NCBI RefSeq assembly: GCF_000764305.2
Contig: NW_025934881.1
Span: 124,001 to 188,000, forward strand
Direction: 5' to 3'
Source of the DNA: Hyalella azteca
Lineage: Eukaryota > Arthropoda > Malacostraca > Amphipoda > Hyalellidae
DNA: 64,000 nucleotides
In this document: positions 25,166 to 38,357 of the stretch, piece by piece
Layout of the letters: each line of letters begins with the position of its first letter
How positions within the stretch are numbered: the stretch's first letter is position 1
Translations under genes and position numbers: made by a program
Notes under the pieces: model-generated
Database searches by the model: none
What the model was told of the DNA's origin: nothing
The model's input: only the letters and a program-made list of their open reading frames with translations

Positions 25166-25624
25166 TCACGTCCTCACATATGCCTCACATTCCACTGTTG
25201 ATCTTTCATCTCAGAAGTTTATGTTGCTGTCCGCTTACCTGAAGATTTTTAACTTGATTTCGCTCACATCAATTCGAAAATTAAGAATTACATCAATTAG
25301 GACCGAGGGCTACGCTCATGAGATGTATACAGCGTCGGAGCGAACGTTCAATTTCACAAACGGCTAACAACATCTTGAGTATTGTACAATAACAAACACA
25401 TGAAGTACTATTGTTCATCATCGCATCAACAATATATTCAGGATATATTATATTGAATTCGTTGGCATTTTTGGGAAAAATTTTTTATGAATGAACATTA
25501 AATTATTCTGCTTGCATTTGTTCGTAAGAACTGGCCTGAAGATGGTTGAACACATAAGTAAAAAGCATTTGAACAAGCATCTTTTACAAATACACATTAT
25601 CGCACACTAGTTCAGCATTCGCAG

Positions 25625-25646
25625 GCACACACACACACACACACAA
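25625..25646. repeat. (CA)n microsatellite
   Basis: About ten CA dinucleotides. The counterpart near 36620 in copy 2 is interrupted. Confidence 0.9.
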
Positions 25647-26967
25647 GCCTGTTGTATTAGTCCAGATTTGGTCGACTTTTTTGCATAAGGCAGATGACTG
25701 AAATATTTTCCTCCCTTATAAGGAAAGTGATAGTATGAGGAAGTGCATTCATGATACAATAGGTATTATAAGTATTTGAAGGACGTTTTACGTTACAAAG
25801 AGGTATTCAGTACACGGCCATTGAACCTATAAGACACATTTTATGCATACTAAATGGTTTAGCAAGTTATTTTAATGTAATTTTTAATAAAATCTACCCC
25901 ATATTAGTTAATATCAAACCAACCCCAATTAAAATAAAACCTAGCCACACGAATTCCGTCCAGCCAAGCAAAGTTTAGCGATATACTTAAGGCGTAAAGG
26001 TCCCGTATTAAAATATACGCTGAATTATTGCTTCATAACCGCCGTTGAAGTCTCGGCTTCCAGTAGGTCTAAACCTCGAATGGATCAACAAAAGTGGAAT
26101 TTCAACACAAAAAGTTCAGACAACACTCTAGTCTAGGGAAGTTTTTGCAGTTAAAAATAAGAAAAATTGTTCATGAAATTTCAAAAGTTTTATCTTTGCA
26201 TCAAGAAACTCTTGAACTGACCGGGCAAGACGTCTTCCATGAATTTAGTAGCATCACCTGCATCCCGATCTCCAATGCTGCTGCTGCTGAATGTCCTTGA
26301 AGAAAAATATTTGTGTTTGGAAGCCATGTATGATTTATGAAAATGTATGGAACTTATGATGAGGGCACAAATAATGGGTTGATATGGAGGTATATGATAT
26401 AATTATTTTGTCCTTCATAACTTAATGTATTTATTTTAATACTGAAATATTTATTAAAACTTTAATTTACTTACGTTTTTTGCCTGAACCACGCGTAGAT
26501 TGTCTTGTTTTCTGATTATATACATATTTTTATTTCAAATCAGGGTTATAAGTGACGCTACAGGAACCGTTGAACTTTCTTCACATCATTGCTTAGCTTT
26601 TTATTTAGTTGCAAATTTTTCATTGTATTTTATACCACAAGAACAGACTTTAAATTCTAGTCCATTTTCGATTCATTTTTAATCTTATTGTCATCTTCTT
26701 ACAGATTTTACTGAGTTTGTGTTTTTAATATATATAATTTTGTTTCCGTATAAATTTGTGCTGAAGCACAAGATTATTGTATAGGAACTATTTAGTGAAT
26801 TTCAAGTTTCCTGCTAGAATTATTTCGATAACTTCATTGAGAAATAATGCAGTCAATCCTGATATGAGAGGAACAATTTATTGATTTAGGCGTGGCGAGT
26901 GGAAAACAATCTCAGAAAAAACAATTAACGTGTTTATTTTAATATAGTATACGAAAAGAATGCTAGG

Positions 26968-27006
26968 AATGCCTTTTTTCCATTAATGAGAAAATGCGCT
27001 AAAAAG
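26968..27006 (+). mobile_element. terminal fragment of the ACGG foldback element
   Basis: CCATTAATGAGAAAATGCGC followed by TAAAAAG matches the end of the elements at 32792-32943 and 52553-52726. The rest is missing, and the equivalent place in copy 2 (near 38150) lacks it. Confidence 0.6.
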
Positions 27007-29099
27007 ACGTTATGACAAAGGCATGAGGTTTGTGATGAAAAAACGACGAAAAATGACTAAAATGTAATACAAAACTGGAGATATGACGTTCTTGGTCATC
27101 ATTTTAACAACAAAATTAAAAAGGAGGTTGTGACCAAACGTCGGATTTTGTTCTGCTTCATTACGGTGGAAAATAACAAGAAGGCTTCCCGCCACTGGCA
27201 ACTGCCTTCCACCTAACTTCCCGCCACTGGCAAACTTTCCATACTACCGCAGCCAGATGTTTACAGGAAAATTGCCAATACATCAGCCATTGACAATTCA
27301 GACGAGGCCCAAAGGCCGTAGGTTGGCTGATGGCAAAATAGACATATGTGGACTAATTTTTCAATGCACGTTAGCTATAAATGCTGGAATAAGAAAGAGG
27401 GTTGGGTACTTTACAAAGAAGAACAGCCCACCTCTACGTGACAGAGATTTATATTACAGGACGATCACGGCTGATTGACTTACATGGACAGAATGACAAC
27501 GTCCACTCGTCGGAAATGGGCAGGACGATGACGTTGTGTTCACAGAGATGGGCAGGATGGCGACGTCTACTTCATGAAGATGGACAGGAAGGACACATCT
27601 ACCTGATGAAAATGGACACTTCTACTTGATGAAGATAGACAGGTAGGTTACATCTACTTGGCGCAGATTGTCAGGATGGCTTTGCCTACGTGACGCAGAT
27701 GGACAGGAGGGTGACGTCCTCGATGGTCATGTCCGTTTTATGGTTGGCCATGACGAAGGTAACTGTGGTGTTCAGACATTGGTATCGCTGAACGTTATTG
27801 TCCTGTGGGTGGTATTACGGAATGTCGTGGTATTGGAACCAACATCAAATTCTCCAGGACCAACGCCGGTAGCCTTACGTAGAGAAGCGACCAGCAGAAC
27901 GGTAGGGTTGTGAGGTTGGGCATTGGTACACCTATACTAGATTAGTGAAATAATAGCCGGGTCGTTCGCGAAAGCAGCAGAGAGTGAGTTGTTGCTAAGC
28001 AGTTATATCACCGATTACCCGGCTTCAGTCTTTTGGTTGCAAGATTCGCTAAAATACTCCAGCGTTTCGGTGGTCTCGAACTAGCGATACAGCGGGGGTG
28101 GCGATGCTCTCGTGCTGGTAACTCAGTGTGGATACTGAAATTGCCCGAAACCTGAAACATGACAAAGTTAGTGCCCTGAAGTTATGCGTACCTTAAACAG
28201 AACAATGTGCAGAGTTCTGAAGGCGGGAGAACATTACGTAACGCAGATCTTTGGAATATGTGGGAAATTTTTTTAAAATTGTAGGAAGGAAACATCCTTA
28301 TTGTGTGAAGTAGACATTCTGATTTTGAAACGTAAATGTTCGGATTCCAGAACAAAAACATTTAGATTGTGAGGAGAGAATTAACAAATGAAGAACATAA
28401 AATATTTCATACAAACTGACGTAAACGACAAAACCTTCAACCGCAGCCCTCGTTACATGTGGGGAAATTTTGGGGACTAGGAATCGTCCGTCTCCGAAAT
28501 CTCAACCCTAACCCCCTTACTTGTAATGACTTTCACAGCTAACGCTCACCGCTTGCCAAAGTCCATGTCAGCAGCCAGTGGTTGGCGTTCCAGGAGCTCC
28601 AACGCAGCTTTATAGCTGGTCCAATTCATGCGTTAACTTGCAGTCAAAAAGTTGAACGCTCGGATCTGTTCAATTATGAGTCAGTTTTAAAACCGTCCAA
28701 TTACAAGTTTAAAACCATTTTTTTATGTTTACATTAAAGAACTTGAGCTACAGAGCATATAATTATCCTCAATTTAAGATGGCAAGCATGACAGTGCCCT
28801 CAGAATGGCGCTGATGTTTTGGAAGATAAAATCTTGAAAAATTGACAAAAATTAAGTAAAAATAAAATCAAAGTTTTTTATAGTTCAAAAATGGAATGCA
28901 AATCAAAGAAATCGTTGATGGGTCATATTACAACAAAAAGAAAATATTGTTGCGATATAAATCACATTTAAATTCGTTAATTTAATTTTCAACATGCTCT
29001 AAGTATATAAATACTTGTATTATCAAAATTTATTCACCTCCCATTCTAAAAAAAAAACAAATATTGTCAAACGAATTGCAGAACGGGATAAAATATACA

Positions 29100-29375
29100 G
29101 TGTCTCTGCCTGCTGCTCACGAGCTCGCAGAGATTCGTAACGAGCTTACTGAACTGCAGAGATCCGTGGGGTGTCTCTGCCTGCTGCTCACGAGTTCGCA
29201 GAGATCCGTAACGAGCTTATAGAACTGCATGTATACGAGGCAGCCACGTGAGTGCTGTCTCTAGCTGTCTGCTGTTCACGAGCTCGCAGAGATCCGTGTC
29301 GAGCTTATAGAACTGCAGAGATCCGTGGGGTGTCTCTGTCTGCTAATCACGAGCTCGCAGAGATACGTAACGAGC
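29100..29375. repeat. 42-bp family repeat (copy 2)
   Basis: Diverged units of the GCTCACGAGCTCGCAGAGAT family, homologous to 17010-17425 but less regular. Confidence 0.8.
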
Positions 29376-30678
29376 TTATAGAACAACTGCGCGCGAGGCT
29401 GCGATGCACTCGCCCTCAGAGCCACGCCATGCAGGACTCCAGCAAGCCCGCTCTGTAGTAGATCTCCGCATCGAACACTGCATTGTACTGCACACAGAAA
29501 TGATTCGTTAACTGCGTTGCGGTGAAATATCGGTGCTCTGATAAACACCAAGTTAGTGTAAAAACGTTTAGATTAAAAATTATTTTAATTAATAGCAATA
29601 GTTTACAACTGAATAGAAGAAAAAAATACCAATTTTTACCTAGTTTAGAGATGCCGATTTTAAATTCGAAACCTATTTTTACTCAATACCCCTAACGTTT
29701 TAGACATGCATGTTCCAGACATGCATCGGGTACACTGCAATCTTTTGTGAGTAAGTGTTCTCGACCACCTAATTTTCGCATCAATGCCAATGGAAAACTA
29801 CTCAACAGCAAGGGTCAAATTCGACACCAACATAAGATTACGCAAGTAAGTTGTTGCAAATTTTCTGCTAGCGGTTAACTTTAAGGTTACATACTGAAGG
29901 ATATAAATGTTGTTTAATCATAGGTGAGTTGAATTACCTTGCCCTGCGCCATAAATTGGACTGCAAACACGGAAGCGAAGGTCCAGCCTGGGGCAGTTGA
30001 GGAAATCACTCGTTAATGTAATACGAAAACGTTACCTGGTGGGGTCAATCCACCTGTGGATCAGGATTCACTTCTCATGTTGAGCGACATGAGACGAGGC
30101 CGAAAGTCACGACTCCGTGAATATTACGCCTGCTGCTCCAGAGGAGCGAGCAGCAGAGTTGACGGGTGAGGCGAAGGCCACGTACCTCCACCTTGACGTC
30201 TGGCCTGATACTGGTGGAGTCACTGGAGTCTGGTCACTCTGGAGTGGCGCTAGTGGCGGTGACTGGTGAGTGGTGACTGCAGGTGGCGGACTGGCGGTCA
30301 CTGGCGGAGTCGAAGACGCAAAGTTGTAACTGGGCTGAAGAGCGTCAGCCATGAGAGACGACGAAAATCAACAGAATAATGGGATATGAATGTCAGAAAA
30401 AGAACAGAACAATGACGGAGGCTGCTATGTAATCACAGACCTTGGCTGGCAGAACTAAATAAGTTGAGGCTTCGAATATCAAAAGACGGTACTTCCGCTA
30501 GATTTTACTAGGCCATTCCTGAGATTGATAAAAAAGAAAAATGCGGAAAGAATGACCGAAAATGCTGTATATGTAAGACTAATCTGCGTTAGTCTAACGA
30601 AAGATACTGCTGAAATTAGATACATGAGTCGAAAGTTTTCCTAGCACCGGATTTTCCTTTTTTCAGTTCGCTCCTTAA

Positions 30679-30941
30679 GCCTCTTTCACACACGACGTGA
30701 AATGCGGCATATGCGTTTGATTACATTGAATACCAATGCAAGCTAAACTGTTGAGGCAAATGCCGCGGCAGTTTTGGAAGAACACACGCAGGTAGCATGC
30801 GTAAAATTTGACGCTGCGTTGAAAGCCGTCGTGTGTGAATAGCAGCGAAGATTAATTACGTATGCCCGCTGAGGTTCGACGTGAAATAACGCTGCATGTT
30901 TTTTGACGCATGCGTCATTTCACGTCGTGTGTGAAAGGGGC
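30679..30941. mobile_element. 263-bp MITE inserted at TTAA (piggyBac-like)
   Basis: It is flanked by TTAA at 30675-30678 and 30942-30945. The ends are GCCTCTTTCACACACGACGT and, on the other side, ACGTCGTGTGTGAAAGGGGC, an imperfect terminal inverted repeat of over 25 bp extending into GAAATG/CATTTC. TTAA duplication is the hallmark of piggyBac-type elements. The same locus in copy 1 (about 18795) is empty, so insertion followed the segmental duplication or was lost there. Confidence 0.88.
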
Positions 30942-31879
30942 TTAATTAGTCTTCGGATCTGCCTTGGAAGAGAAATATTTTATGAAGTTAACTTCATACT
31001 CCAACCTATTGTTTAAGCATCAGCAATGCGATCTGAATTACTTCTAGTATATCTTTTATCAAAATGTTGTAACAAATAATCGGATTTATTTCTAAAATGT
31101 AATAATTTGGATCTGAAGAAAATAAGTTTTCCGAAAGCGTTCAACTGTACATTGGAAAACTAAGAGTTTAATATTTTGCCTAAGACGAGGACACCAACAG
31201 TGGTTTTCCAACAAAAAATACCATTTTTTAAGTTATTATGCTGCTATGCTCAAAAAGGTCTTGCATATCGTAAGATCCGAAAAATGCTTAGGAATACTGA
31301 TTTTATCTAGCTTTCATATTTACTTGAAGGAACTGGGCATGAGGAAGCATTCAAGCCAATTTGCAGTGATAACCATTTGCAGTTCAAGCCATATAACCAT
31401 GCATGCATTGAGGAATTGCTTTAATATAGTATGGAATTAGAATAGCGCAAAATACTAATTTTTGAAACTTATTGTTCTGGTTAGGGAGCCATTGCCCGGT
31501 ATAAATCAAACGCGGCGATTTTCGCGAAACAGAAACGAGCTATCGCTAAAGAAACGAAATAGCTCTTCGAAACGAAAACGTTTGGGACCGAGCCAACAAT
31601 AATATTATTTTCCGAAGAAAAAATGAAACGCATTGTGACCGCTAGGAGTCCAAACCATGAAATTAACGAATTATATTTCAATTAGAATAAAGCTTGGCAA
31701 ATTGTGATGCAAACTGAATTAAAAGGCGACTCTTCTTGGTTGGGAAGGGTGAATTTCCGCTAACTGGAAGAGACGTCGCAACTGCAGCTTTGGAGATTGC
31801 GTGGGAAAGGACTGGTTACTGAAGGACTCCCAGGGAGAATTTTCAACTGCGTATTACCTAGTAACACATGTCTGAAAAT

Positions 31880-32155
31880 GACATATACTGGGTCCGAAAA
31901 TCACCTGTGTCTCGCCTCATAATCACATGAGTCTGGCCTGAAAATCTCCTGCTGCGTCTCGCCTCTTAATCACATGCATCTCGCCGCAAAATCACATGCG
32001 TTTCGTTTTACAATCACATGCGTTTTGCATCAAAATCACATGCGTTTCGCTTCAAAATCACATGAATTTCGCCTCAGAATCACATGCGTTTTGAATCAAA
32101 ATCACATGTGTTTCGCTTCAATATCACATGCATTTCGCTTCAAAACCACATGCTT
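31880..32155. repeat. 22-bp family repeat (copy 2)
   Basis: About 11 copies of the TTTCGCTTCAAAATCACATG unit, homologous to 19480-19945. Confidence 0.9.
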
Positions 32156-32791
32156 TTCATAGGAGGTGAATCTTTGGCCGACCGTTGGTCGAATCGTTGG
32201 TTGCTTTCGTTCGCCACATAGAATGTCTTATCGTGAGAGATTACATTTTTATTCTCAAGTATAATTCCGAAGTGTGCGATTCTCTCAGGCATGCAGTTTC
32301 TTATCGAATATTTACGGCATCATCGGCACGTTTGTGCCTATGCATCCATTCTGATACCTACATGAATTTGTGCATAAAATATGTATTAAATAGTCGCACG
32401 TAATGGATTGGAATTAATTGCTATTATTAGTGTACAGAACATACTCATCACGTTTATTAACTTATCTTATTTAGATTAATTAAAGGTATTCATGAGTACT
32501 TTCATTTTACTGATCATTGTTATTACCATATTTTCCTAGAATTAGTAATCAAGTTAGCAGCGCTAATTCTAGCATGCCGCACTCGCACTCGATTTTAGCA
32601 GATGGTCTAAAAACGCCCAAGTCCGCGGCTAAAAAGGCCTATAATTCAAAATATACTAGTAAATTTGTAGGTTCAAGTGCAAAAATTATATTCTAATTTT
32701 ACCGCACATTTTAAAATTTGATGAGGTAGTACTGCTATGATAAATTTTTGAGAAAAAAAGCAATTGAAAAACTAAATTTCGGAATTTATAC

Positions 32792-32943
32792 GGAAAAATA
32801 TAACTCAATACTCACTGCAGTGAGTGACAGAGAGCGAATTTTCTCGTCGACGAAAATGTAAAGTCACGGACAGACGGACGGACGGACGGACATGGCGAGC
32901 ACAATAGCGATTTTTTCCATAAATGAGAAAATGCGCTAAAAAA
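32792..32943 (+). mobile_element. short foldback element with ACGG microsatellite, copy B
   Basis: Contains, in order, the palindrome CTCACTGCAGTGAG, GAGCGAATTTTCTCGTCGAC, a GACG microsatellite, and the end block CATAAATGAGAAAATGCGCT. It lies in a segment (about 32565-32990) absent from copy 1 of the segmental duplication. Confidence 0.8.
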
Positions 32944-33648
32944 AGACCCTGCAACTCACCGTTGGATCGTGCCGCTCTAAACGTGTTAAGCCTGTGCCCG
33001 GAAATAAATTAGAGATAACCTCGCAAATATATCGCTTGAACCACTGCGCAATTCAACCATACCAACGCAGGCCTTAATCCCGGATTAACGATCAGCAAAA
33101 AAATTACGATCGCCGGTAAGAATGTTCGATCAAAGTTCCAATTAAATTTATTTCTTCTCGTCATCACGATCTTTGTTTTTTTTTTTAATTTCCATTGAAT
33201 TAATAAATAGTGTGTTTTAAAACATGAAAAAATAAAGGCAAATAAATCATTTTTTCTTGATTTTATTGACACTGCGTGATATTTTAATGGAAACTCAAAA
33301 TTAAGCAACATATTATAAATAAGGGCCATGTGAGGGCTCCCATCAAACAATTTTTTGGTATGTTACTTTTGGTTGGGAAAAATCGTTCGACAGCCAACAG
33401 AAATTGTTACTAAAGTTTAAGGCATGTTTTGCACGAACGAAATTAGTTTTTGCGCTTATATATTCTTATTATTTTACTTGTGTGGCAAAATGAGAGAATG
33501 ATGCACAATAATTCAGTTCTCTAAATGTTCTGATGGTTTGGATTTAGGCATTCGTGATGTTAACGATTGTTAGTCGTTAAATAAGTAAAGAGCTATGAAA
33601 AAAATAGACTGATGGGTTATGCATTTCTTGGAACGTCGGTTTCTTGAG

Positions 33649-33820
33649 TCTCATACTATTTTATTCATCTCTGGCTAATAGGTACAAAATGGCATCTCTA
33701 TCGCAACCTATTACCTAGGAATGCGCCATAGGAATGAGACGCATTTCTCGATCAGTAATGGGTTGCGATGGAGAAGCCATTTTGCATCTCCCAGCCAGAG
33801 ATGAATGAAATAGTATGGGA
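33649..33820. mobile_element. 172-bp foldback element
   Basis: The left end TCATACTATTTTATTCATCT (then CTGGCT) pairs with the right end AGCCAGAGATGAATGAAATA (then GTATGG). Inner blocks also pair (CATCTCTATCGCAACC with GGTTGCGATGGAGAAG). Copy 1 keeps only a decayed right half near 21080-21140, so this insertion probably predates the segmental duplication. Confidence 0.75.
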
Positions 33821-35039
33821 AGTAATAAAATTCACGATAAGATGATCTCTGGAAATGTAACGAGATTCTTTATATTAAATAAGTCAATATGGAGCAGGTG
33901 CATTCACTGGGAGATGAACCGAGTTTTCAGTTTTTGCATCGAAGAACTACTGCCCGATAAATTTTGAGATATTATACGGACATCAGATCATTTCCTTCAA
34001 GTAAGATCAAGCTGTTTCTTGATCATTGCCGTCACAGGCGCGCTGGAAATTAAGATCAAGAAGAAATTTGGCATCAATGTCATTTTTTACAATGCAAGCG
34101 GGAGCGAGTGGTAGTCGGTATACGTGCGGTGAGCCACTCAGTACGTCTGCAGTCATTCAATGCATGTTGTATACGGCAGTCGTCGCGACTTCCGTTCCTA
34201 TATGAACTTTTGGTGCTTTTGTGTGTGTGTTCATTCGACAAGATGGTTTTGATCTAATCGGTCGTGGTGCTAAATCGATCGTTTTCGGTCGTGGTGCTAA
34301 ATCGATCGTTTGCAAGTCGTCTGTAACCAAGGAAGTGGTGAGAATCGAATGTCATTTAGGCTTGTTTTTACGAAAACGAATGAATCAATTATTTGCGCAA
34401 AATTTGATACAAATAATTAACGCAATTGTTTATTCAAAGAAAATAACAATTTTTGAACATTTATTCTTGAATGTTACTCGTTGTAAGGAACTCGCACCGT
34501 AACACAGCATTGCCCTCAATAATAATTACTGATCATCCCCATAACTGTAATTTTTGTTCTCCTATTATGAAATTTAAAGTACAACTAAACTTCTTAATCT
34601 AAAATTTATTTTCATTAACAAACTGAAATTCCTATTTAAAATATGCAATCTAACTTCACCTACCTTTTCTCCATGTTTCTTGATCCAACTCTTAAAAATT
34701 AAATTGCATTCTCATGTGATATTCCAACACAATATATTTCATTGACACGCACCCGGTCAATCTCAATATATTTCAGTGCCAGGCTTCAATCACATAAAGA
34801 AACTTTCACAAATGTACAATAGTTAAATCAATGCTTCATTCGTGCGAGACCCGCTCGATTTATGTGTATAAATTCTTTTCATCTGAAAACATCGGTGACA
34901 CAATTCTTTGCATGATAGCTATAGGTTGGTGCAAAATTTCGACAGCCTGGCACTAGATTCAGACTGAACACTTGAACAAACAGTCGTGACATGCAGTCTT
35001 CGTGATTTGGTGTACGTTTCTACAAAAGCCAGTGAAATT

Positions 35040-35485
35040 TAGGAGAAAAATTTATAAATTCTGTAAGAAAAGTGTATAATTTCTATAAAATAGTTTATAA
35101 ATTCTATAACAAAGTTTATAAATTCAATAAGAAAAGTTTATAAATTGTATGAAAAAGTTTACAAATTCCATAAGAAAAGTTTATAAATGCTCTAAATAAG
35201 TTTATAAATTCTATAAAAAATGTAAAAATTCTATAATAAAAGTTTATAAATTATATAAAAAAGTTTATAAATTCTATAAAAATGTTTAAAAATTCTATAA
35301 AAAAGTTTATAAATTTATAAAAAACTTTATAAATTCTATGAAAAAGTTGGCAAATTCTATTAAAAGGTTTATAAATTCAATAAAAAGTTGATAAATTCTA
35401 TGAAAAGTTTCTTTTTTCATTAAAAAAGTATCTAAATTCTATAAAAGTTTATAAATTCCATTAAAAGTTTATAAATTTTTTTTGT
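35040..35485. repeat. AT-rich ~21-bp repeat (copy 2)
   Basis: Homologue of the array at 22690-23325, with about 20 variable units. Confidence 0.9.
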
Positions 35486-35641
35486 TAGTGTGAAACCTTG
35501 TAGGTGAGGCAACAACGACCATGAATGAATAAGTAAGCTGATAAATTCGTCTAGTGGTATAATAGCAAAAAATTTAAATTTTAATTAAAAAATTTGAGAA
35601 GTGTAGTTGTAGGATGTCACTGATCCCACATACGGTCACCT

Positions 35642-35743
35642 CATGGTTGAACTATATAAGGTTGACCCACGAGAAGTTCCGTCTTTCAGTTCAGCTTTGT
35701 TGTTGCGTCACTGAGATCGAGAAACGTAAACAAACCCGTCATT
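35642..35743 (+). mobile_element. hAT-like MITE, truncated at an assembly gap
   Basis: CATGGTTGAACTATATAAGG starts at 35642 after CGGTCACC, matching the element at 23490. After about 100 bp (CAAACCCGTCATT) the N at 35744 is followed directly by the 23-bp array. The MITE right half, the 24-bp array and the DNA between them are missing compared with copy 1. Confidence 0.8.
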
Positions 35744-35744
35744 N

Positions 35745-35996
35745 TTACAATCGGTGCAATCCATTCCTTACAATCGGTGCAATCCATTTCTTACAATCCC
35801 TGCAATCCATTCCTTACAATCGGTGCAATCCATTCCTTACAATCGGTGCAATCCATTCCTTACAATCGGTGCAATCCATTTCTTACAATCCCTGCAATCC
35901 ATTCCTTACAATCGGTGCAATCCATTCCTTACAATCGGTGCAATCCATTCCTTACAATCGGTGCAATCCATTCCTTACAATCGGTGCAATCCTTTC
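35745..35996. repeat. 23-bp repeat (copy 2)
   Basis: About 11 copies of the TTACAATCGGTGCAATCCAT unit, abutting the N at 35744. Confidence 0.93.
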
Positions 35997-36059
35997 ATCA
36001 ATTGCTCCTCACGCTGCTTCTCTCACGCCACTCATTGAGAATCAAAATCTTCATCCTAA

Positions 36060-36245
36060 TCACCTCAGTCATCACCTCAATAATCAACCAAATCACCTCA
36101 ATAATCATGTTCACCATCACCTCCACCATCACCCGAATCACCTTCACCATCACCTCCACCATCACCCGAATCACCTTCACCATCACCTCCACCATCACCC
36201 GAATCACCTCCACCATCACCCGAATCACCTCCACCATCACCCGAC
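36060..36245. repeat. 33-bp CACCATCACC-type repeat (copy 2)
   Basis: Shorter homologue of 24885-25165. Confidence 0.9.
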
Positions 36246-37827
36246 TGTCCGCTTTCCCAAAGATTTTAAACTTAATTTCGTTCACATCAGGGATGTTACT
36301 AGGACAGGGGGCTACGCTCATAAGATGTACAGCATCGGAGCGAACGTTCAATTTCAGAAACAGCCAACAACTGAATAACAACAAACACATGAACTATTAA
36401 ATCTTCATCATAGCTTCAACAACATAATCAGGCTTCGCATTTTCGCAATTCGTCAGCATTTTTTGTGAAAAAAATTTATGAAGAAACATTAAATTATTCT
36501 GCTTGCTTTTGTTCGTAAAATCTGGTCTAAAGATGGCTAAACACATAAATCATAATCATTTGAACCAAAATGTGATCGACTATTCTTTACAAACACACAA
36601 TTACACTCTAGTTCAGCACACACAGACACACACACAAGTCTGTTTGCTGTCCAGATGTGGTTGGCTTTTTTGCATAAGGCAGATGACTGAAATATTTTCC
36701 TCCCTTATAAGTGCAGTGATAGCATATGAGGATGTGCATTCATGATACGATAGGTATTATAAGTATTTAAAGGACGTTTTACGTTAACAAAAGGTTTTCA
36801 GTACACGCGGCCATAGAACCTAGACACATTTTCTGCATACTAAATGAGTATAGTAAGTTTCGAAATGTAATTTTTTATAAAACCTACCAATATTAGTTAA
36901 AATCAAACCAACCTCAATTAAAAAAAGACCTGGCCAGACGAATTCCGTCTAGCTAAGCAAAGTCTGACGATGTACGAAATGCGAATAAAAGGTCCCCTAT
37001 TAAAAATCTACTCCGAATCATTTTCTTCTAATCGCATGTGAAGCCTCGGCTTCCAGTAGGTCGAAACATCGAATGGATCAACAAAACTGGAATTTCAACC
37101 TAATTTGCATAGGGTTAGTTCGGAGAACACTCTTGTCTTGGGTAGTTTTTGCTGTAAAAATAAGAAAAGTTATTCATGAGATTTCAGAAGTCTTATTTTT
37201 GCTGTAAAAACTCGCTTGAACTGACCGGGCAGCGAGACGTGTTCCATGAATAGCTTCACTTGCCTGCTCTCGATCTCCAATATGCTGCTACTGACTGTCC
37301 TTAGAGAAAAATATTTGTGTTGGAAGCCATGTTTGAAACTGCACCGAAATTTCCTTCAGATGTGAAACGTATGATGAACTGCAACCCAAAAATGGGTTGA
37401 TACGGAGATGTAAATATGTAAAATATTTTAAGCTTCATAACTTAATGTATTTTTTTTAATACTGGAATTTTCATTAACCTTTACAATTTAATTGCCAGTT
37501 GAAAACTAACTTGCAGGCTTCTAAAACCTAGGCTCGTTTTTTGCCGGAACATTTCCGCATATATATATAGCGTCTCTTGTTTTCTGCTTATATTTTTTTA
37601 ATTTTATGTCAGGGTGATCAGTGACGATACAAAAAACCTTGAACTTTCTTCACATTATGCAGTTTTTTATTTAGTTATGAACTGAACGAATAATTTTTCA
37701 TTATTTTTCATCACACAAAAATAGACGTTAAATTTCACTTCATTTTCGATTCATTTTTAATCTTATTCTCATCTTCTTGCAGATTTTACTGAGTTTGTGT
37801 TTTAATGTATTTAATTTGGTTTCCGAA

Positions 37828-37861
37828 TAAATAAATAATAAATAAATAAATAAATAAATGT
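37828..37861. repeat. (AAAT)n microsatellite
   Basis: About eight AAAT/TAAA units. Confidence 0.9.
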
Positions 37862-38357
37862 TTTTGCACACGTTTATTGGATGAACTAGTGGAGTTTAAT
37901 TTTCCTGCTAGAATTATTCAGATAACTTAATTGAGAAATTATGCAATCAATCCTGAAATGAAAGAATTTATTGATTTGGGCATGGCGAGTTGAAACCGAT
38001 CTCAGGAAAAGAACTCAACGTATTTTTAATACAGCGTACGAAATGAATGCAAATACTCGGCCGAGATTCATGAACCATATACTCAAAATATATTTCAATA
38101 TTGTAGATATGATAAAGTAAAAGATTTATTTGCGGACGTCATAAAGAAGTAGAAAGACAAAAAGGAAATGACGTTATGACCATGGCGTGAGGTTTTTCAT
38201 GGAAAAAACGACGAAAAATAAAAAAAGAGTAATACAAAACTGGATAAACGTCGTTTATGGTCATCGTTTTAACGAGGAAAAAAAAAGAGGTTGCGACACT
38301 GGTCACGAATCGCCGGCTTTATTTTTGCTTCATTTCGGTGGAAAATAACCAGAAAAN

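Larger units (their letters stand above)
15274..27235. repeat. tandem segmental duplication, copy 1 (~12.0 kb)
   Basis: Collinear with 27236-38540. Anchor pairs include 15274/27236 (TTTCCATACTACCGCAGCC), 17441/29384 (CAACTGCGCG), 19203/31340 (GGAAGCATTCAAG), 22273/34624 (TGAAATTCCTATTTAAAATA) and 26806/37901 (TTTCCTGCTAGAATTATT). Copy 1 ends in about 1.7 units of the 32-bp repeat that closes copy 2. It contains only minisatellites and short elements plus unannotated DNA; no open frame stays intact in both copies. Copy-1-only features are the foldback element at 21541-21691 and the expanded 28-bp array. Confidence 0.9.

Noticed and set aside
24130..25367. Open frames of 370 and 296 codons rich in Asn/Cys/Pro and His/Thr
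   Set aside because: They translate the 23-bp and 33-bp arrays. The copy 2 counterpart has different lengths and an N, and the N-terminal 30 residues match nothing I recognise.
30107..30352. Pro-rich frame on the minus strand starting MADALQPS
   Set aside because: The same start in copy 1 (near 18489) meets a stop after about ten codons, and no domain or splice partner was found.
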